From Gambelia wislizenii (taxonomy: Eukaryota; Chordata; Lepidosauria; Squamata; Crotaphytidae): a DNA stretch of 64,000 nt. Position 1 is the first letter of the stretch. Every line of letters starts with the position of its first letter. Position numbers and translations under genes: made by a program. The notes beneath the pieces are model-generated. The model was not told where the DNA came from. It ran no database searches and saw only the letters and a list, made by a program, of their open reading frames with translations. Below are positions 12,601 through 24,184 of this stretch, one piece after another. The stretch spans positions 266,785,187 to 266,849,186 of the forward strand of contig JAUMIR010000001.1 in the NCBI GenBank assembly GCA_030847615.1. Direction: 5' to 3'.

Positions 12601-13283
12601 TGCCTGGAAAGCACAGCAAAAATAATCCTTTGCTACATATTCTAGGACTTTTAATTCTAACCCTTTATCAGCTCAGGAAGTACAAAAGTTCTCTCTAAAT
12701 ATGAAAAGGGAGGAAATGAACCTCCCAGGGCCTCTATGAGGATGAGGAATAGTTTTAGAAAAGGGGTGTGTGATGTGCAGCCCTCATGCAGCCTTTGGTT
12801 TAATTTCAAAAACCCTTAGGAAGAAGGTCTTCTGGCAAGAACCATCTGTTCCTCCCCTAGAATTGAGAAAGACTGAGAGAAGGAGGCTTGTTGAAGAGAG
12901 GGAAAAGAAGGGGGGGGGGAAAGGAGGAGAGAGGAATAAAGTGTGGTAGAAAGAAAGAGAAAACGAGTGGGCTTTAGCTCAATCCACTGTTGCTCTGTGG
13001 TTCAGAAAAGAAGGATAATTCCACATCAGGAAAACCATTCCCCACTCATTTAGTCTGTCTCTTTCCAAGTCATAATACTGCAAATCTTAAATCGATACCT
13101 GAGTGCTTTGAACAAACCACACAAGACCTTTGAGCATGTGCTGATCAACAGCTTGATTGAGAACACAATTAAACCTCAAATAATTATATTCAAGCTTGGG
13201 AGGCAACCAGTTAAGATGTAAGCTTAATAGATTTTGTGTATTCAGGCTGCACCAAACAGAATCCATTTAAAGAAAGGTCTTAC
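9656..13283 (-). other. COL3A1: COL3A1 intron 2
   Basis: The intron is 3,628 bases, phase 0, donor gtaaga, acceptor ttctag. It contains a CR1 fragment near 9850-10080, a purine- and G-rich patch near 12890-12965, and otherwise no recognised element. Confidence 0.88.
9850..10080 (-). mobile_element. CR1 internal fragment
   Basis: The minus strand encodes LESWAKTNKM, CRILHLGRKNQ and [17 protein letters not shown], the same segment found in the two longer CR1 copies. Both ends are missing and the frame is damaged. Confidence 0.8.
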
Positions 13284-13480
13284 TGGTGGAGATGTTGGCT
13301 GAGGGCAAACTGGGCAACATTCTCCAAATGGAATCTCCGGGTTGGCACAGTCTAACTCCTGTTCATCACAGATGATGTCGTCACAAAGAACAGCTCCGTG
13401 GTCACAGACACAGATTTGGCATGGCTCTGGTTTCCACACATCCCTGTCAGCATACACTTGGCCAAGGTGGGTACATGCTC
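13284..13480 (-). CDS. COL3A1: COL3A1 exon 2: von Willebrand factor C (chordin-like) domain of the N-propeptide
   Basis: The exon is 197 bases: two bases completing a glycine codon, then 65 codons from [13 protein letters not shown] to CPQPTSPP. It holds ten cysteines in the VWC pattern, including CQIC, CVCD, CDDIIC and the closing GECCPVC, so the domain looks complete and disulfide-competent. In fibrillar procollagens this globular module sits at the N-terminal end of the propeptide, in the secretory pathway and the matrix, and VWC modules of this type can bind BMP/TGF-beta ligands. The acceptor is ttgtcttag before GAGCATG and the donor is gtaaga at 13283-13278. The sequence is close to type III chains and differs from COL1A1 and COL2A1 at the YADRD and ICDEQELDC positions. 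The intact frame in repeat-rich surroundings argues for strong constraint. Confidence 0.96.
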
Positions 13481-13909
13481 CTAAGACAACTGGTAACGAA
13501 ACGGGGAAAACAACAGGTAAGTGTGGGGAGGAATCCATAGGTTTTAACTGAATTGAAAACTATCTCACACATGTTTATCATGTTATACAGATTTCATCAC
13601 TGGTAGAGTTTAAAATGAATGATTGGTTTCCAAGATCTATGACAAGATCTAAGGTGGTCACTAGAGACTGGAGGTTAAAGTACAGTGTGACTCAATGATG
13701 ATAGTTTTTAATTGGAAGCAGGATCAGTTTTTACACATTAAAGAGTGGTGGCCACTTTCAGGAAGAACTTGCTTAAGACAGGAATGTAAAAATGTTGATG
13801 ACAAGCAACCTGGTAGGAATATAGATGCAAAATATCAGTGGGGTGGGGGAATCCAGCCAGTTATTCAGATACAAACTGAAAATATCTTATAATAAAAATT
13901 TTGTGCTCT

Positions 13910-15113
13910 AGGTGGTGACTGTTCTCTGGCTTTTCTTCGCAAACGAAGATTCAGGAAGGACTCATCCCGCGCCTTCTGCAAGCGCGCTGATGACTAAAAA
14001 GGCCAATCCGAGATAAACAAGTCCGGTTGCAAAAAGCGCAGCAGAAGGTCTCCTTGGGTGATGTTTTTGGGTTGTGATTCTTTCTGCGTTGTCGTTTCTC
14101 TTCAAGACTTGTTCGTCGTGAGTTCTCAAATAGGGCTGCAGCATTGTGGATATTGCATCTCCATGCCTCCCGATGTGAGGCCAGGGCGGACCACTGTTGG
14201 TGATCAATTTGGCCAAGCCTGAGATGTTGTTTCAGGGAGTCTTTGTATCGCTTTTTTGGAGCGCCCCTCTTACGCTGACCCGTGGCGAGTTCACCGTAGA
14301 GTAGTATTTTTGGGAGGCGATGGTCCTCCATCCTAGAAACGTGCCCTGCCCAGCGCAGCTGTGTTCTCAATATCATGGCCTCAATGCTGGTGATCCCTGC
14401 TTGTTCAAGGACAGCAACATTCGTCACATAGTCAGTCCAGTGAATATTTAGGATTGTGCGTAGACAGCGCTGATGAAAGCGCTCGAGGAGTCGTAGGTGG
14501 TGGCGATAGGTAACCCATGTTTCAGATCCATAAAGGAGGATAGACAGTACAATGGCTCTATACACACTGATTTTTGTGCTTTGCCTCAGGTGTTTATTGC
14601 TCCAGACTCTTTTGTGAAGTCTTCCAAATGCACTATATGCCTTTGCTAATCTGTGATCGATCTCTTTGTCAATCTTGGCATCTGAGGAGATGATGCTTCC
14701 CAGGTAGGTGAACTGCTGAACGGACTTGAGCACTGATTTGCCGACGGCAATGTGGGGGTGGTGGTGTTCGTCCTGTGGTGCAGGCTGGTAAAGAACTTCT
14801 GTTTTCTTCAGGTTGACTTCTAGCCCAAACAGCTCTGCAGCTGTTGCAAAGCAGGACGTTAGGCGCTGCAGAGCTGCTTCTGTGTGGGCAACAAGGGCAG
14901 CATCATCGGCGAAGAGCAGCTCACGGACTAGATAGTTTAGAGTCTTAGTGTGAGCCCTCAGACGGCTTAAATTAAACAAGCTACCATCAGTACGGTAGTG
15001 TATATAGATGCCGTCGTCTTCTTCAAGCTCTGCCATAGCCCTTTGGAGCATCGTGCTAAAGAAGATTGTAAATAAAGTTGGTGCAAGAACACAACCTTGC
15101 TTCACTCCATTAG
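13910..15113 (-). mobile_element. 5'-truncated non-LTR retrotransposon with open reverse transcriptase frame
   Basis: A 384-codon open frame runs from GVKQGCVLAP (15105 down) to the stop near 13951. It carries the reverse-transcriptase catalytic motif FADD (residues 65-68), the downstream YLGSIIS and SILLYGSETW blocks typical of LINE polymerases, a conserved RWAGHVSRM segment and a Cys/His-rich C-terminus (CCAFCNRTC then H) like a C2H2 finger. The 5' end stops abruptly at the start of the polymerase core, so the endonuclease and earlier palm motifs are missing. The copy is dead but young, as no stop or frameshift has accumulated. It lies in sense orientation in intron 1, about 430 bases upstream of exon 2. 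The clade is uncertain; the I/Vingi group is one candidate. It is clearly distinct from the CR1 copies here. Confidence 0.85.
13951..15105 (-). pseudogene. Reverse transcriptase C-terminal fragment (LINE ORF2)
   Basis: This is the coding part of the element above. The frame opens with a non-ATG codon at the truncation point, so no genuine start exists, and it is annotated as a gene remnant despite being open. The reverse transcriptase would have copied element RNA at a nicked target site. What remains is the palm/thumb part from QGCVLAP onward plus the C-terminal zinc-finger-like tail. Its higher GC content and codon use contrast with the AT-rich intron around it. Confidence 0.85.
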
Positions 15114-15610
15114 TTCACAATAGTGTTAAACCCAGCATCAAAATCTGACACCTTCGGACAGAGAATTGTTCCAGGCCTTTATGGTAAAGTAAAATGGCTA
15201 CCCATAGCTGCTATCTGAGGTAAGCTCAAGAACAAGAGGGCAGTTTGCTTCATTCAGACTTGGAGCTGGCCCTGGCCACAGTTCACATTTCATTGGTTTG
15301 AATGGAAGCACGCTATTTTGCAACAGGAGAGTACCAGTATGGAAACCATTTTAAAAATAGGTAAAATTTGTTGACAACATTCTAGTATTTCCAGCACCAA
15401 CAGCAAACACACTAATTTACACTCTGAAATTATAAATACTGCTAGTAGGATGCTGTGGATTTGGGGGGGAAAGAAGAAGAAATAATTGAGTCCCTAAATA
15501 GGAATCTAAATAAACAACACAGTCTTTATGAATTTATGTGTTGAATTACATTTTGAAATGTTGGTAAATTTAAACAAATTGAAGGAAGGCTTTATTGTTG
15601 GAAATTGATT

Positions 15611-16265
15611 CTAAGGAGATTATCAGACAAACTAAATATGGTGTGACAAGGATGTCAGGAGATCGCGAAAGGGTTTCCCTTTCAGATAACTTCATTCTGC
15701 AATCGTCATGCTCCCGTGCCCCTTCCATTCTGCCATCATTCTTTTTTATTCACAGCCTAAGCCATGAATAGATTGGCCATTCTGTTCCTGTCATGGAATG
15801 ACAGGAAAGTGAAAAGGTGCCCCGCTATGCTGGCACGATGCCAGCATCAGTGAGAGGTCCATGCCAAACACCTCCAGGTGCGATCGGGACAAGATAAGTG
15901 ACACACAACAAGATAAGTGACACTCAACAAGATAAGTGACACACTTTTTTGTCTCCTCCCTAGGTTACTTGTATTTTTAAAGTGTGTTTTTGTGCTTTCT
16001 TTTGCTTTTAAACCTTTCTTTTTCTTTTTCTTTTTGAATTTCCCGTGCAATCGTCCTCTTGCGAAAATGGTTGGGATTTGCATTCCAGGAAGTGAATGTA
16101 GCTCCGTGAGAGCTCCATTCACTCCTGGGCTGCTGAGGGGAGGGGGCGGATGTGCTATAAGGTAAGTGTGAATGTTTTTGTTACTGTGCCAGGACGGGAA
16201 GGGGCGGGAAAGAAAATAGTGAGATGGGGACACTATTTTTGTCCCCATCTGATAATCACCTAAGA
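15611..16265 (+). mobile_element. TTATCAGA-ended non-autonomous DNA element, copy 1
   Basis: Starts CTAAGGAGATTATCAGAC and ends CATCTGATAATCACCTAAG. The interior includes GCACGATGCCAGCATCAGTG and a T-rich tract. There is no transposase. It contains a private triplication of a 19-base unit at 15889-15942. Copies lie at 47769 (inverted), 59013 and 62587. Confidence 0.7.
15889..15942 (+). repeat. Three tandem 19-base units inside a DNA element
   Basis: ACAAGATAAGTGACAC starts at 15889, 15908 and 15927. The inverted relative at 47769-48389 has a single unit. Confidence 0.85.
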
Positions 16266-16690
16266 TAGGAAGGTTATCCAGGATGCTAAACTAACCTAGC
16301 TTCCATTCCTGGGAAGAGCTGAGAGAGGGCTAGCAGGAACAGAAGAGGTGGGAAAAGATCCCTTAGAGAGTCAGTTTACATCAAGGGGGAGTCAGGATAG
16401 GTAGACAAGGAGGGAGGACACGTTGGGTCACTCAAACTATCTAACCCTATTACTGCTGCCTGCTCTGAGGCTTCTTGACTCTTCAGTGCTAAGCTTATTG
16501 CACTTCTAACAAGAACAACATTACAAAACACATGGTTTTGGATTCTGTGTGGTGACAGTCATTCTATTCAGATTTATCCAACAACCATAGAAAGGCCTCT
16601 GCTTACAGGAGGTACCCCCCTCTCTCTCTTGGCAGTGATGGAATCCATCCACCCATCCCACCCAATACCTCACCCTCATTCAGGGGATGC

Positions 16691-16730
16691 AGTGTGTGTG
16701 TGTGTGTGTTACCATGGTGTGTGTGTGTGG
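16691..16730 (+). repeat. (GT)n microsatellite, interrupted
   Basis: Two GT runs separated by ACCATG. Confidence 0.9.
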
Positions 16731-16802
16731 GAATTCCCCTTCCCCCAGTCCAATTGCACAGGCCTGAATGTGGATCCAGCTCCTAAGTTTGCTGAAGATT
16801 CA

Positions 16803-16906
16803 CCCTCCTACACCTTAATTGTGCAGTATATTGATTGTGTATTCCTGCATGGCAGGGGGTTGGACTGGATGGCCTTGTGGTTTCTTCCATCTATATGATT
16901 CTATGA
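16803..16906 (+). mobile_element. CR1 3' end fragment
   Basis: About 100 bases of the CR1 3' region, including CATGGCAGGGGGTTGGACTG and a TATGATTCTATGAT tail. It is a severe 5' truncation, the usual fate of CR1 insertions. Confidence 0.8.
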
Positions 16907-17418
16907 TAATTTACAGGCCCATAGTAGAAATTTTGCAGGGTTCAGTTCTAATTATTTCCAACATAACAATAAACATTTGTCAGGGCAAGGACTTTTTGGT
17001 AGCAAATAGGTGTTTTGCTCTTTGATCAGAAATCAACAGGCATATGAATATCTATCAATCTGAGAGTCTGGCCAGAAATAGAGACCCACACACATGCATG
17101 GAAGTTCTGAGATTAAGACAAGTACATTTGTATCTGCACGGTGATTATTTTAGGTGCATGGGTTTTAGAGGAAAGGTATGGCCAATGGCAAGAATCCTGT
17201 TGGTGAGCAGAGAGTGCAGATACTGGGGCAGTGAAGGAGGGGAGGTGCTCGATAAACAGCTTACAGCTTGCACAGTTTTGTCTGGCATTTCTCACCACCA
17301 TCAGGCAACCCTGGCAAAAGGGCAGCCACAAGCAGAAAGCACCAACAGGACTCTGGCCCTTGGATGTAATCATCTTGTAACTTCTCATGTTCAAAAGCAC
17401 TCATTTCCATATTATAGC

Positions 17419-17419
<1 letters not shown>

Positions 17420-17454
<35 letters not shown>
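17420..17454 (+). repeat. (AC)n microsatellite
   Basis: Seventeen AC units without interruption. Confidence 0.95.
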
Positions 17455-17455
<1 letters not shown>

Positions 17456-18020
17456 GAGAGAGATTTTTTTATTTTCTCAGAAAAGAAAAGAACATACGTA
17501 GAAGGTCAAGAATGAAAGGAAGAAATCAAGTAGGAATGTTCAGAAAATAAGTTAATGAAATGGACTGAGTATTGATTGAACTAAAGGGGTGAAAGAGAAC
17601 ATAAAAACTCGCCCAAGAATGATATTGCTGCAGAAAAAAACCTCTGCCTTAATCTTGATGTACATTTATATTAACTGTTAAAAATAGGACTGCAGTTTTA
17701 GCTCCATTCCATTGCAAACTATTTTATGACCTTTAAAATGAAAGAAAAGAAAAGAAACACCACTGTTTTATTACATTCTTTGCAGGAAACAAGAGCACCA
17801 CACCTTCCTTCCTCAGAGATTCATGGCAAAGTTCCCAGTACAGTCTGTGAGTTAAGACTCATTGTCACCCAGTAGAGCTAGCAGGCTGGACTTGGAATTA
17901 GTAGGTCCCTCCCCAGTATACATCTCAGCCAAACAATAAACTTAACATGAGAAACTCGTGTTAACAATAAACTTAACTGAACAATTATTCTCCCATAACC
18001 TCCATTCCCCATCTATAAAA

Positions 18021-18066
18021 TGGGGGGAAAGAAGAGAGGGGGGAGGGGGGAAGGGGGAGGGAGGGA
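18021..18066 (+). repeat. G-run tract, possible G-quadruplex
   Basis: At least five runs of three to six G separated by short A or GA spacers on the plus strand, which is the COL3A1 template strand. Confidence 0.7.
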
Positions 18067-18466
18067 TGTACAAAGCAACTTTAAGAAAGGCTAAACGTCC
18101 TAGGAAATCTGTGAGCATTAGCTAGGAATGAACATAGTTAATTGTGCAGGGTAGCACCACATATAATTAAAACAGTCATGGAAATACTTTGTATAAAAAC
18201 ATAACTGGAGCAGGAAGCACAGTGTATCATAGGCAAATATCTTACTCATCTATACCATATGTACTTTCAGACATACATAGAACTCCAATAACCTCTCCTC
18301 ACTGAAAGCAGGAGCTTTACTGCTACTTTTTTTTAGTCTTGGAAAAATTCTACCTCACCTTTTGCTTCCTCCCAAGGACCCCCAATTTGGATACCAGAAC
18401 AAAAAACAGACCGTTACTTTCTTGGATAAGTCCCAGAACCCCTGGTGCTGCAGACCAAAAATGTAG

Positions 18467-18680
18467 TACAGTTAGCCCTCCGTATCCATGGATTCAACCA
18501 TACACAGGTTGAAAATATTCCAAAAAATTCCAAAATGCAAATCTTGATTTTGCCATTTTATATAAGAGACACCATTTTACTATGCCTTTGTACATATTGG
18601 GACTTGAGCATCCAGGAATTTTGGTATCCATGGGGGTTCTTGGACCCCAACCACAGCAGATACCAAGGTCCCACTGTTTT
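18467..18680. mobile_element. Pogo/Tigger-like MITE, family A
   Basis: Starts TACAGTTAGCCCTCCGTATC, has GTTGAAAATATTCCAAAAAA inside and ends ACCAAGGTCCCACTGT. The same order of blocks occurs at 30272, 45913 and 47009. Confidence 0.75.
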
Positions 18681-18740
18681 TATAAACTCTGTTTAAAAGA
18701 AATACAGAGAGGACAATATAAACAATGTCATAAAAATCAA

Positions 18741-18930
18741 ATTGTTATTGTAGTAGTAGTTGTTGCAGGCCTTCAAGTCCACTCCGACTTATGGTGACCC
18801 TCTCCTATGGTTTTTTGGGGGAGATTGATTCAGTGGAAGTTTGGCATCATCTTCCTCTGAGGCTGAGAGAATGTGATTTGCCCAAGGTCATTCAGTGGGT
18901 TTTCATAGCTAAGTGGGGATGCAAACTCTA
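18741..18930 (-). mobile_element. tRNA-derived SINE (Sauria-like), head truncated
   Basis: Matches the body and tail of the other copies (CTTCAAGTCCACTCCGACTT to the TAAGTGGGGATGCAAACTCT region on the plus strand). Most of the tRNA-like head is missing at 18930, where another repeat begins. Confidence 0.7.
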
Positions 18931-18933
18931 GGG

Positions 18934-19530
18934 ATTGTCCACATGGTGAAAATACCCCTCATAGAATTCGCTCAGAAAACAAGCTGTCTTAATGGGATTG
19001 TCTCATCGTATTGTGAAGAGGGGGGGGGAAGCAAAAAGTACATGAGAAAAGCCTTCACAGCTTTTTCCAACTTAAAAAAACCCCTCCAGAGATATGCACA
19101 TTTTCACTTCTTAAGACAAGCGACTTGAAATGAATCGTTTCCCCATGCAGGACACAGTGCAAACCTGATTGGTTGGATGAGCACTGGGGGTGGGGCTGGG
19201 TTACAGGGCAAGCACCCACTGCCGCCATGTTGGATTTTTGCTTTCGCGCGTGGTTGCTAAGGTGACAAAAAGGAGGTTTATGCTATCTTTTTTCTCTTTA
19301 TTTTTGGGGAAAGGTGAAATGGCACTTGTGTGCACCATAGAAATGGGTTTGAAAAAAAGGTCAGTGGTGGCAGATTTAAAAATGAGAGTAATCCACTCAC
19401 GGCTGCTGTTTCAGCTGCAGGCAGGTGAGGTTTATGGGGGCTGGAAAACCATTAAGACAGGTTGCACCTGCTGCAACTTGCTATTACTGTGGAACAGTCC
19501 ATTTTCCCCCTTCATGTAGACTTGGCCCTA
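18934..19530. mobile_element. DNA element with GTCCACATGGTGAAAAT termini
   Basis: Begins TTGTCCACATGGTGAAAATA and ends AGTCCATTTTCCCCCTTCATG then TAGAC, imperfect inverted ends. The interior includes CCTGATTGGTTGGATGAGCA, also present in the shorter copy at 5712-6015. No coding capacity was recognised. Confidence 0.6.
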
Positions 19531-19726
19531 GTCTCCTGAAGTCCATAAAACTGAATGCAATGCATCTATTAATGGTAATTCCAGATGGCATTTTAGAAAA
19601 TTATGCCATTGCCCTACATAGTCCAAGAAGTTTATGGAAGAGGGAACCAGATTTTGTCACCTACAACTTGTAATCCTCCCATTTCCACCCATCACTTCTT
19701 CAGTTTTTTTCTCTTATTATACAAAA

Positions 19727-19918
19727 TATGTAGTGAATGAGGGGTATAGCCTTGTGGCTGAAGAGCAGGGTATAAATAACTAATAAATAAATTTTAAATT
19801 AGCTAAAACACATTGGAAACTGTTTAATGCAGTGTAGATGTGTAAATAGCTATTGCTTAAAACAATTTGTAAGCCGCTCTGATAGTCTTGTGGCTGAAGA
19901 GCGGGGTATAAATATATA

Positions 19919-19952
<34 letters not shown>
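19727..19952 (+). mobile_element. Second SINE family, 3' part with duplicated tail
   Basis: The plus strand carries the 3' body (CACATTGGAAACTGTTTAAT, TGTGTAAATAGCTATTGCTT) and two copies of the tail CTTGTGGCTGAAGAGC-GGGTATAAAT, at about 19750 and 19890. It ends in a long (TAA)n run. The doubled tail suggests a dimer or a second insertion. Confidence 0.6.
19919..19952 (+). repeat. (TAA)n microsatellite
   Basis: Ten or more TAA units forming the tail of the SINE at 19727. Confidence 0.9.
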
Positions 19953-19955
<3 letters not shown>

Positions 19956-21002
19956 AGTATAAAATTAATGGGGTTTTATTCCTTTAAATTCTTTGGGCTG
20001 TTATTGCTATTGAAAATAATAGGAGTCAGGCATTTCAGAGGAAGGAACTGGCAAAACAATCTCTGAGTATTCCTTGCCTGAAAACCCAATGAAATTCATG
20101 GGGTCACCATAAGTAGACAGGAGACCTGAAGGCACATATGCATACTGGCAAGAGACAGGTCTGCCTGTATGGGATTGCAGTAATAGGGAGAACTATTTGA
20201 AAAAAAGAAGGTCTTCAGACTTAGAAAAAGTACATAGTTCCATCAACTAAAGGCATAATTAAAAATACCTAAATGAGCAGAAATGTGAATAAAGTTACTG
20301 TCTGTGAAAAGAAACATGCAACCAAACCATACCTGGTCACTGAAAAATCAGGGAGCATTGTCATTCTTTTAATATTCAGTAGGTGGCGGTATTGACCAAA
20401 CAGAATGCAATGGTGTATAGACATCTGGTTATAATGACTTTCAGCCATCTTTCTGGATATTGTTAAATCTGTTAGGGACCCTAGTGGAAATGCTGCTCTA
20501 CAAATCTTTGTGGGATCTGGCAGAATGAAAGTATTAAACAAGTTTTTCCAAGAGAACCTTTTACCAGGGTTGATCTGCCAGTTCAAGAAACCCCTGCTAG
20601 GTTAAGAAGATCTGTGTGTCAGCTTTACTATGACATAATGCCCTGTGCATTGTATGTAAAGACATGTTTTAGAGTAAAAAAAGAAATCTCTACAAAGCTA
20701 AATTCTGTTCCAGTCATGGCAAAGAATAAGTAAAACAAAAATTAATAATGGAAAATTCCATACTACAAGCTGAGAAGTCTGTTTCTAGACTTCTGGCCAA
20801 AAATAAATAAATAAAAATAAAAATAAAAACATTATTAAGACAGACTTTTTTCACACTTTGTAGCTAAATCTTTGTAGCTAATCTTAGGTTACTAAACCAA
20901 GGGTTCTCAGCCGTATTTGCAGCTGGATAAAAGCAAGCTTTTCTCTAATTAGTGGCTAGATCTAATTAATCAGAGGAAAGAGTGAGACTGTGTTGTGTCA
21001 GA

Positions 21003-21232
21003 AGACAGCAACAGCAATAGCATTGATATTTATATACCTCTTATCAGTGCCAAGTCATTCCCTAAGTGTTTTTTTTTTTTTAGTTAATTGCCCCCAACAA
21101 GCTGGGTACCCATTTTACCGACCTACAGAAGGATGGAAGGCTGAGTGAACCTTGGAGCCCTCTGGGATAGAACTTGCAACGTTGTAGCTGCAGTACTGGC
21201 ATCTAATCACAGCGCCACCAGGGTTCCGTACA
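21003..21232 (-). mobile_element. Second SINE family, internally deleted copy
   Basis: It shares the tRNA-like head (CACCAGGGTTCC at the high end on the plus strand), the CTTGGAGCCCTCTGGGAT block and the CCCCCAACAAGCTGGGTACC block with the copy at 29917-30208. It lacks the middle part. Confidence 0.65.
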
Positions 21233-21340
21233 ATGGAAGATACAACTTCCATTGTAGAAGAATACAAGGAAATTCCAGGGAAGTCCCAAAAGTTAAGGCC
21301 TCTGTGGTAATGAGAGAGTTCCTTTTACATCAAGGGTATG

Positions 21341-21460
21341 ACATGTGGCCCTCCAGATGTTCTTAGAGTACCACTCCTATCATCCCTGACCATTGGCTAT
21401 CCTGGTTGGGCAGATGAGAGTTTCAATCCAAAAACCTTTGGAGGGTTTCAGGTTTCCCTC
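21341..21460. mobile_element. Palindromic hAT-like MITE fragment
   Basis: ATGTGGCCCTCCAGATGTTC and CTATCATCCCTGACCATTGG are the left half of the same palindromic family. The right half (ACCTTTGGAGGGTTTCAGG) is weak. Confidence 0.55.
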
Positions 21461-23790
21461 TTCTGCTTTACATGATAGCTGGTTTGTTAATTCATAACGG
21501 ATGGCTTCTAAGACTTGATTGGGGCCCTCACTTGCCAACTGTTCATCCCTGTGTGCTTCATTAATCCAAAAATTGCTACTATTCAAGGTGCAATGAGTAT
21601 GTGAAGCAAAAATGGAAGACAAATCTTCCTCCCTCCCCAATGAACACCTACTGGCCATCGTCCAATGCAGAATTTGGCATTTTTAAACCAGTGTGCCCCA
21701 GGAGACTCAAGTGCACTCAGCTCTGGGCTAGACTGCAGCCCTTGTGTCTGCCCAGATGTGGAAGCTTTATAAACTGTTGGGGATAAAGGGCTTGTTATCT
21801 GCCCACACTGAGCTTATACCAAACCCACAATGCATCATCTATGAGAGTTACTATGTACAATTCTACTTTTAAATAATTATTGGGATAGCTTGCCAACAAT
21901 TGTGCAAAATATAAATTACAAGTTATTGAACATCTGGAAGTCATTTCATAAAATATAAAGCGGGTGGTGGTTTTTTTTTTAAGCATCGGAAAATTTATGT
22001 AGCACATTAAAACTGCATTAAAAAGTGCATAAGTTTTCAAGTCTTAAAGTTGGTTGGTTGTCTCTGGCAATTGAATTTGCCTTGAGCTGAGCATACAGAG
22101 TCAGAAAAGAAGTATGCCTTTTCCTCCAACATGTGAGTTTTGAACAGAGCTTGGGGAAGTTACTTTTTTGCACTATAACTTCCAGTGTGCTGGCTTGGGG
22201 ATTCTGGAATTTTTTTAAAAAAAGAAGTCTTAAAAAAAAACAACACTCTTTCGAAGCTCTGGTTTTGAACCAGTGCCACAATTTGCACATATGCCTTTAA
22301 GGAAACTGAATGAACAGATATCTTCCAAAGGGACAAAAGGAAGCATTTGTGTTTCTTTTTCAAAAGAGATATTTCATGGAGCCATTCATGGAGCAACACA
22401 GCTAAAATGCATTGGAAAATAGCAGTTAACATGTTCTGCAAAGAAAGAGCCCAGCTGGCTCCTAGGAGAAAATCCTGGCCTACTAAGGGAAATACCTGGG
22501 AGTAAGTATGCAAATGAGAATCTGAGTGAAATCTGGGGTTTACCTCTGAGTAGACATGCATAAGATTGTGCTGTAAATATCATGGTTCTTTTTGTTCTTT
22601 CAAGGGCCTTAGAAGGGCATACATTGGTTCTTCAAGCCTAGTTCCTCGTCAGACCTCTGTGGAGTAGATTAGCCTGACAGGTCCATGGTCAACCAAACAC
22701 CTTCATGAGTAAGATTTGAACTGAAGCTTCTTAAGTCGAGGTCTGGTTGTTAAATCACTGTATATAATGGCCTGAAGAACTGAAATATTGACTGGTATGC
22801 TTGTCTTTACACATATGTATCTAAGCAAAACCTAGATGTTACTTGGAGTTCTGTGTAACCCGTGCCAGTGCCAGGGGTCAACATCTCCAGCCATCTGCCA
22901 AACCCCATCTGTCTAATGGGGTCCACTCCCTGTAGCTTTCCCGCAACTTTTTTGCAAAGAAAAGTATCTACTTAAGAGGTAAAGTGCAGAAGAGCAGAAA
23001 AAGTGTTTGACTGCTTCCCTACTAGCTGTTTTTCGACTCACAATTCCTCAGTGGAGCTCTTGTCTTTGCAAAAGAAATAGTGCAGATATGGAGCAGGTCC
23101 AGCCCAAGGTATTTTGCTGCCTGAGACAATGCAGCAAATGGCACCTCTTTGCCATACAAGTCAAAGGTACGTGCTTTCCAAGGCCAGACAAATTATTTTG
23201 GCACATAAAGTTGAAAATCCCACAAAATCCCCCACTTTGTCCAGTAAAGCAATGAACAATTCGCTGCACTTTCACGGCACCTAATTTGCTGCCTCATTCT
23301 GCCTAATGGTAGAGCCAGTCCTAGTTTTGAGCAGGAAGAGAGAGAAGAAAGCCACTGAAGAGGGTGGGTGGTAAGTTTAACCAAAAGGAAGCCCAGTGTG
23401 GAAACGTGGAAGCTTTTCCAAACTTACTCCCCCACCCCACCGTTCATGACTACAGCAGCTGCTAAAAAGTCAGAGTCAAGAGTCAATTATGTAGGAGTCC
23501 TTGGAAAGTGCAGTTTTGGACAGTCCTGTGTGTTTACTGTACCCTCAGGAGAACAGAAAAGCTAAATTTGGGTCTAGATCCAGAACCCACTGTCTTTCTC
23601 CATTTCAGAACAGCTGACAAACTCCTGATGTTGCTTTAGTTAGTAATAGGATTTGCTGCTGTCAGGATTGTTTTTAAGAAGTGAAAATGAGACGCAGGCC
23701 CCTTTCTGTTTAGCAGAAAGCAAAGACTGCACATAACAATTGACTGACAATTTATACTGAATTTTGAGTCCTACTGGTGGAGAAATACAA

Positions 23791-24058
23791 TACAGTCAGA
23801 CCCCCATATCTGTGGAACCAATATCTGTGGTTTCAGTTATCCAGGAGACACAAAAGTGGCACATATACCATAGAGTCTTCCTAGAAAATGCCTAGAGAGG
23901 TGTCCTCTCTAGACATCTTCTAGGTCCTCCAGCACAACTCTATGGTATTTTTAGCCAGAAGTCCCACTATTTTAATAGGGTTCGCTGCTACCCACGGTTT
24001 CTGGGATCTGCGGTAAGTCTGGGAACCAAATGCTCATGGATACAGGTATCTGACCGTA
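23791..24058. mobile_element. Pogo/Tigger-like MITE, family B
   Basis: Starts TACAGTCAGACCCCCATATC and ends GGTATCTGACCGTA, TA-flanked. The interior block TCTAGAAAATGCCTAGAGAG-type matches the other copies, partly in reverse order. Confidence 0.7.
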
Positions 24059-24184
24059 CAGCCTTTCTGGAGGTCAGCAGAACTTTTCTTTCTTGCCATG
24101 CTAAGTATGGCTGGGAGATTTTTGGTCTAATATGACTCAGCATGGCTCAGCTTATTTCCTTGAGTTACCTACAGCTTTTGGTAA

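Noticed and set aside
15847..16248. 133-codon minus-strand ORF with a lysine run
   Set aside because: It lies entirely within a non-coding DNA element and has no counterpart frame in the copies at 47769, 59013 and 62587.
17044..17550. 168-codon plus-strand ORF
   Set aside because: It includes an (AC)n microsatellite translated as repeated HT. No domain recognised.
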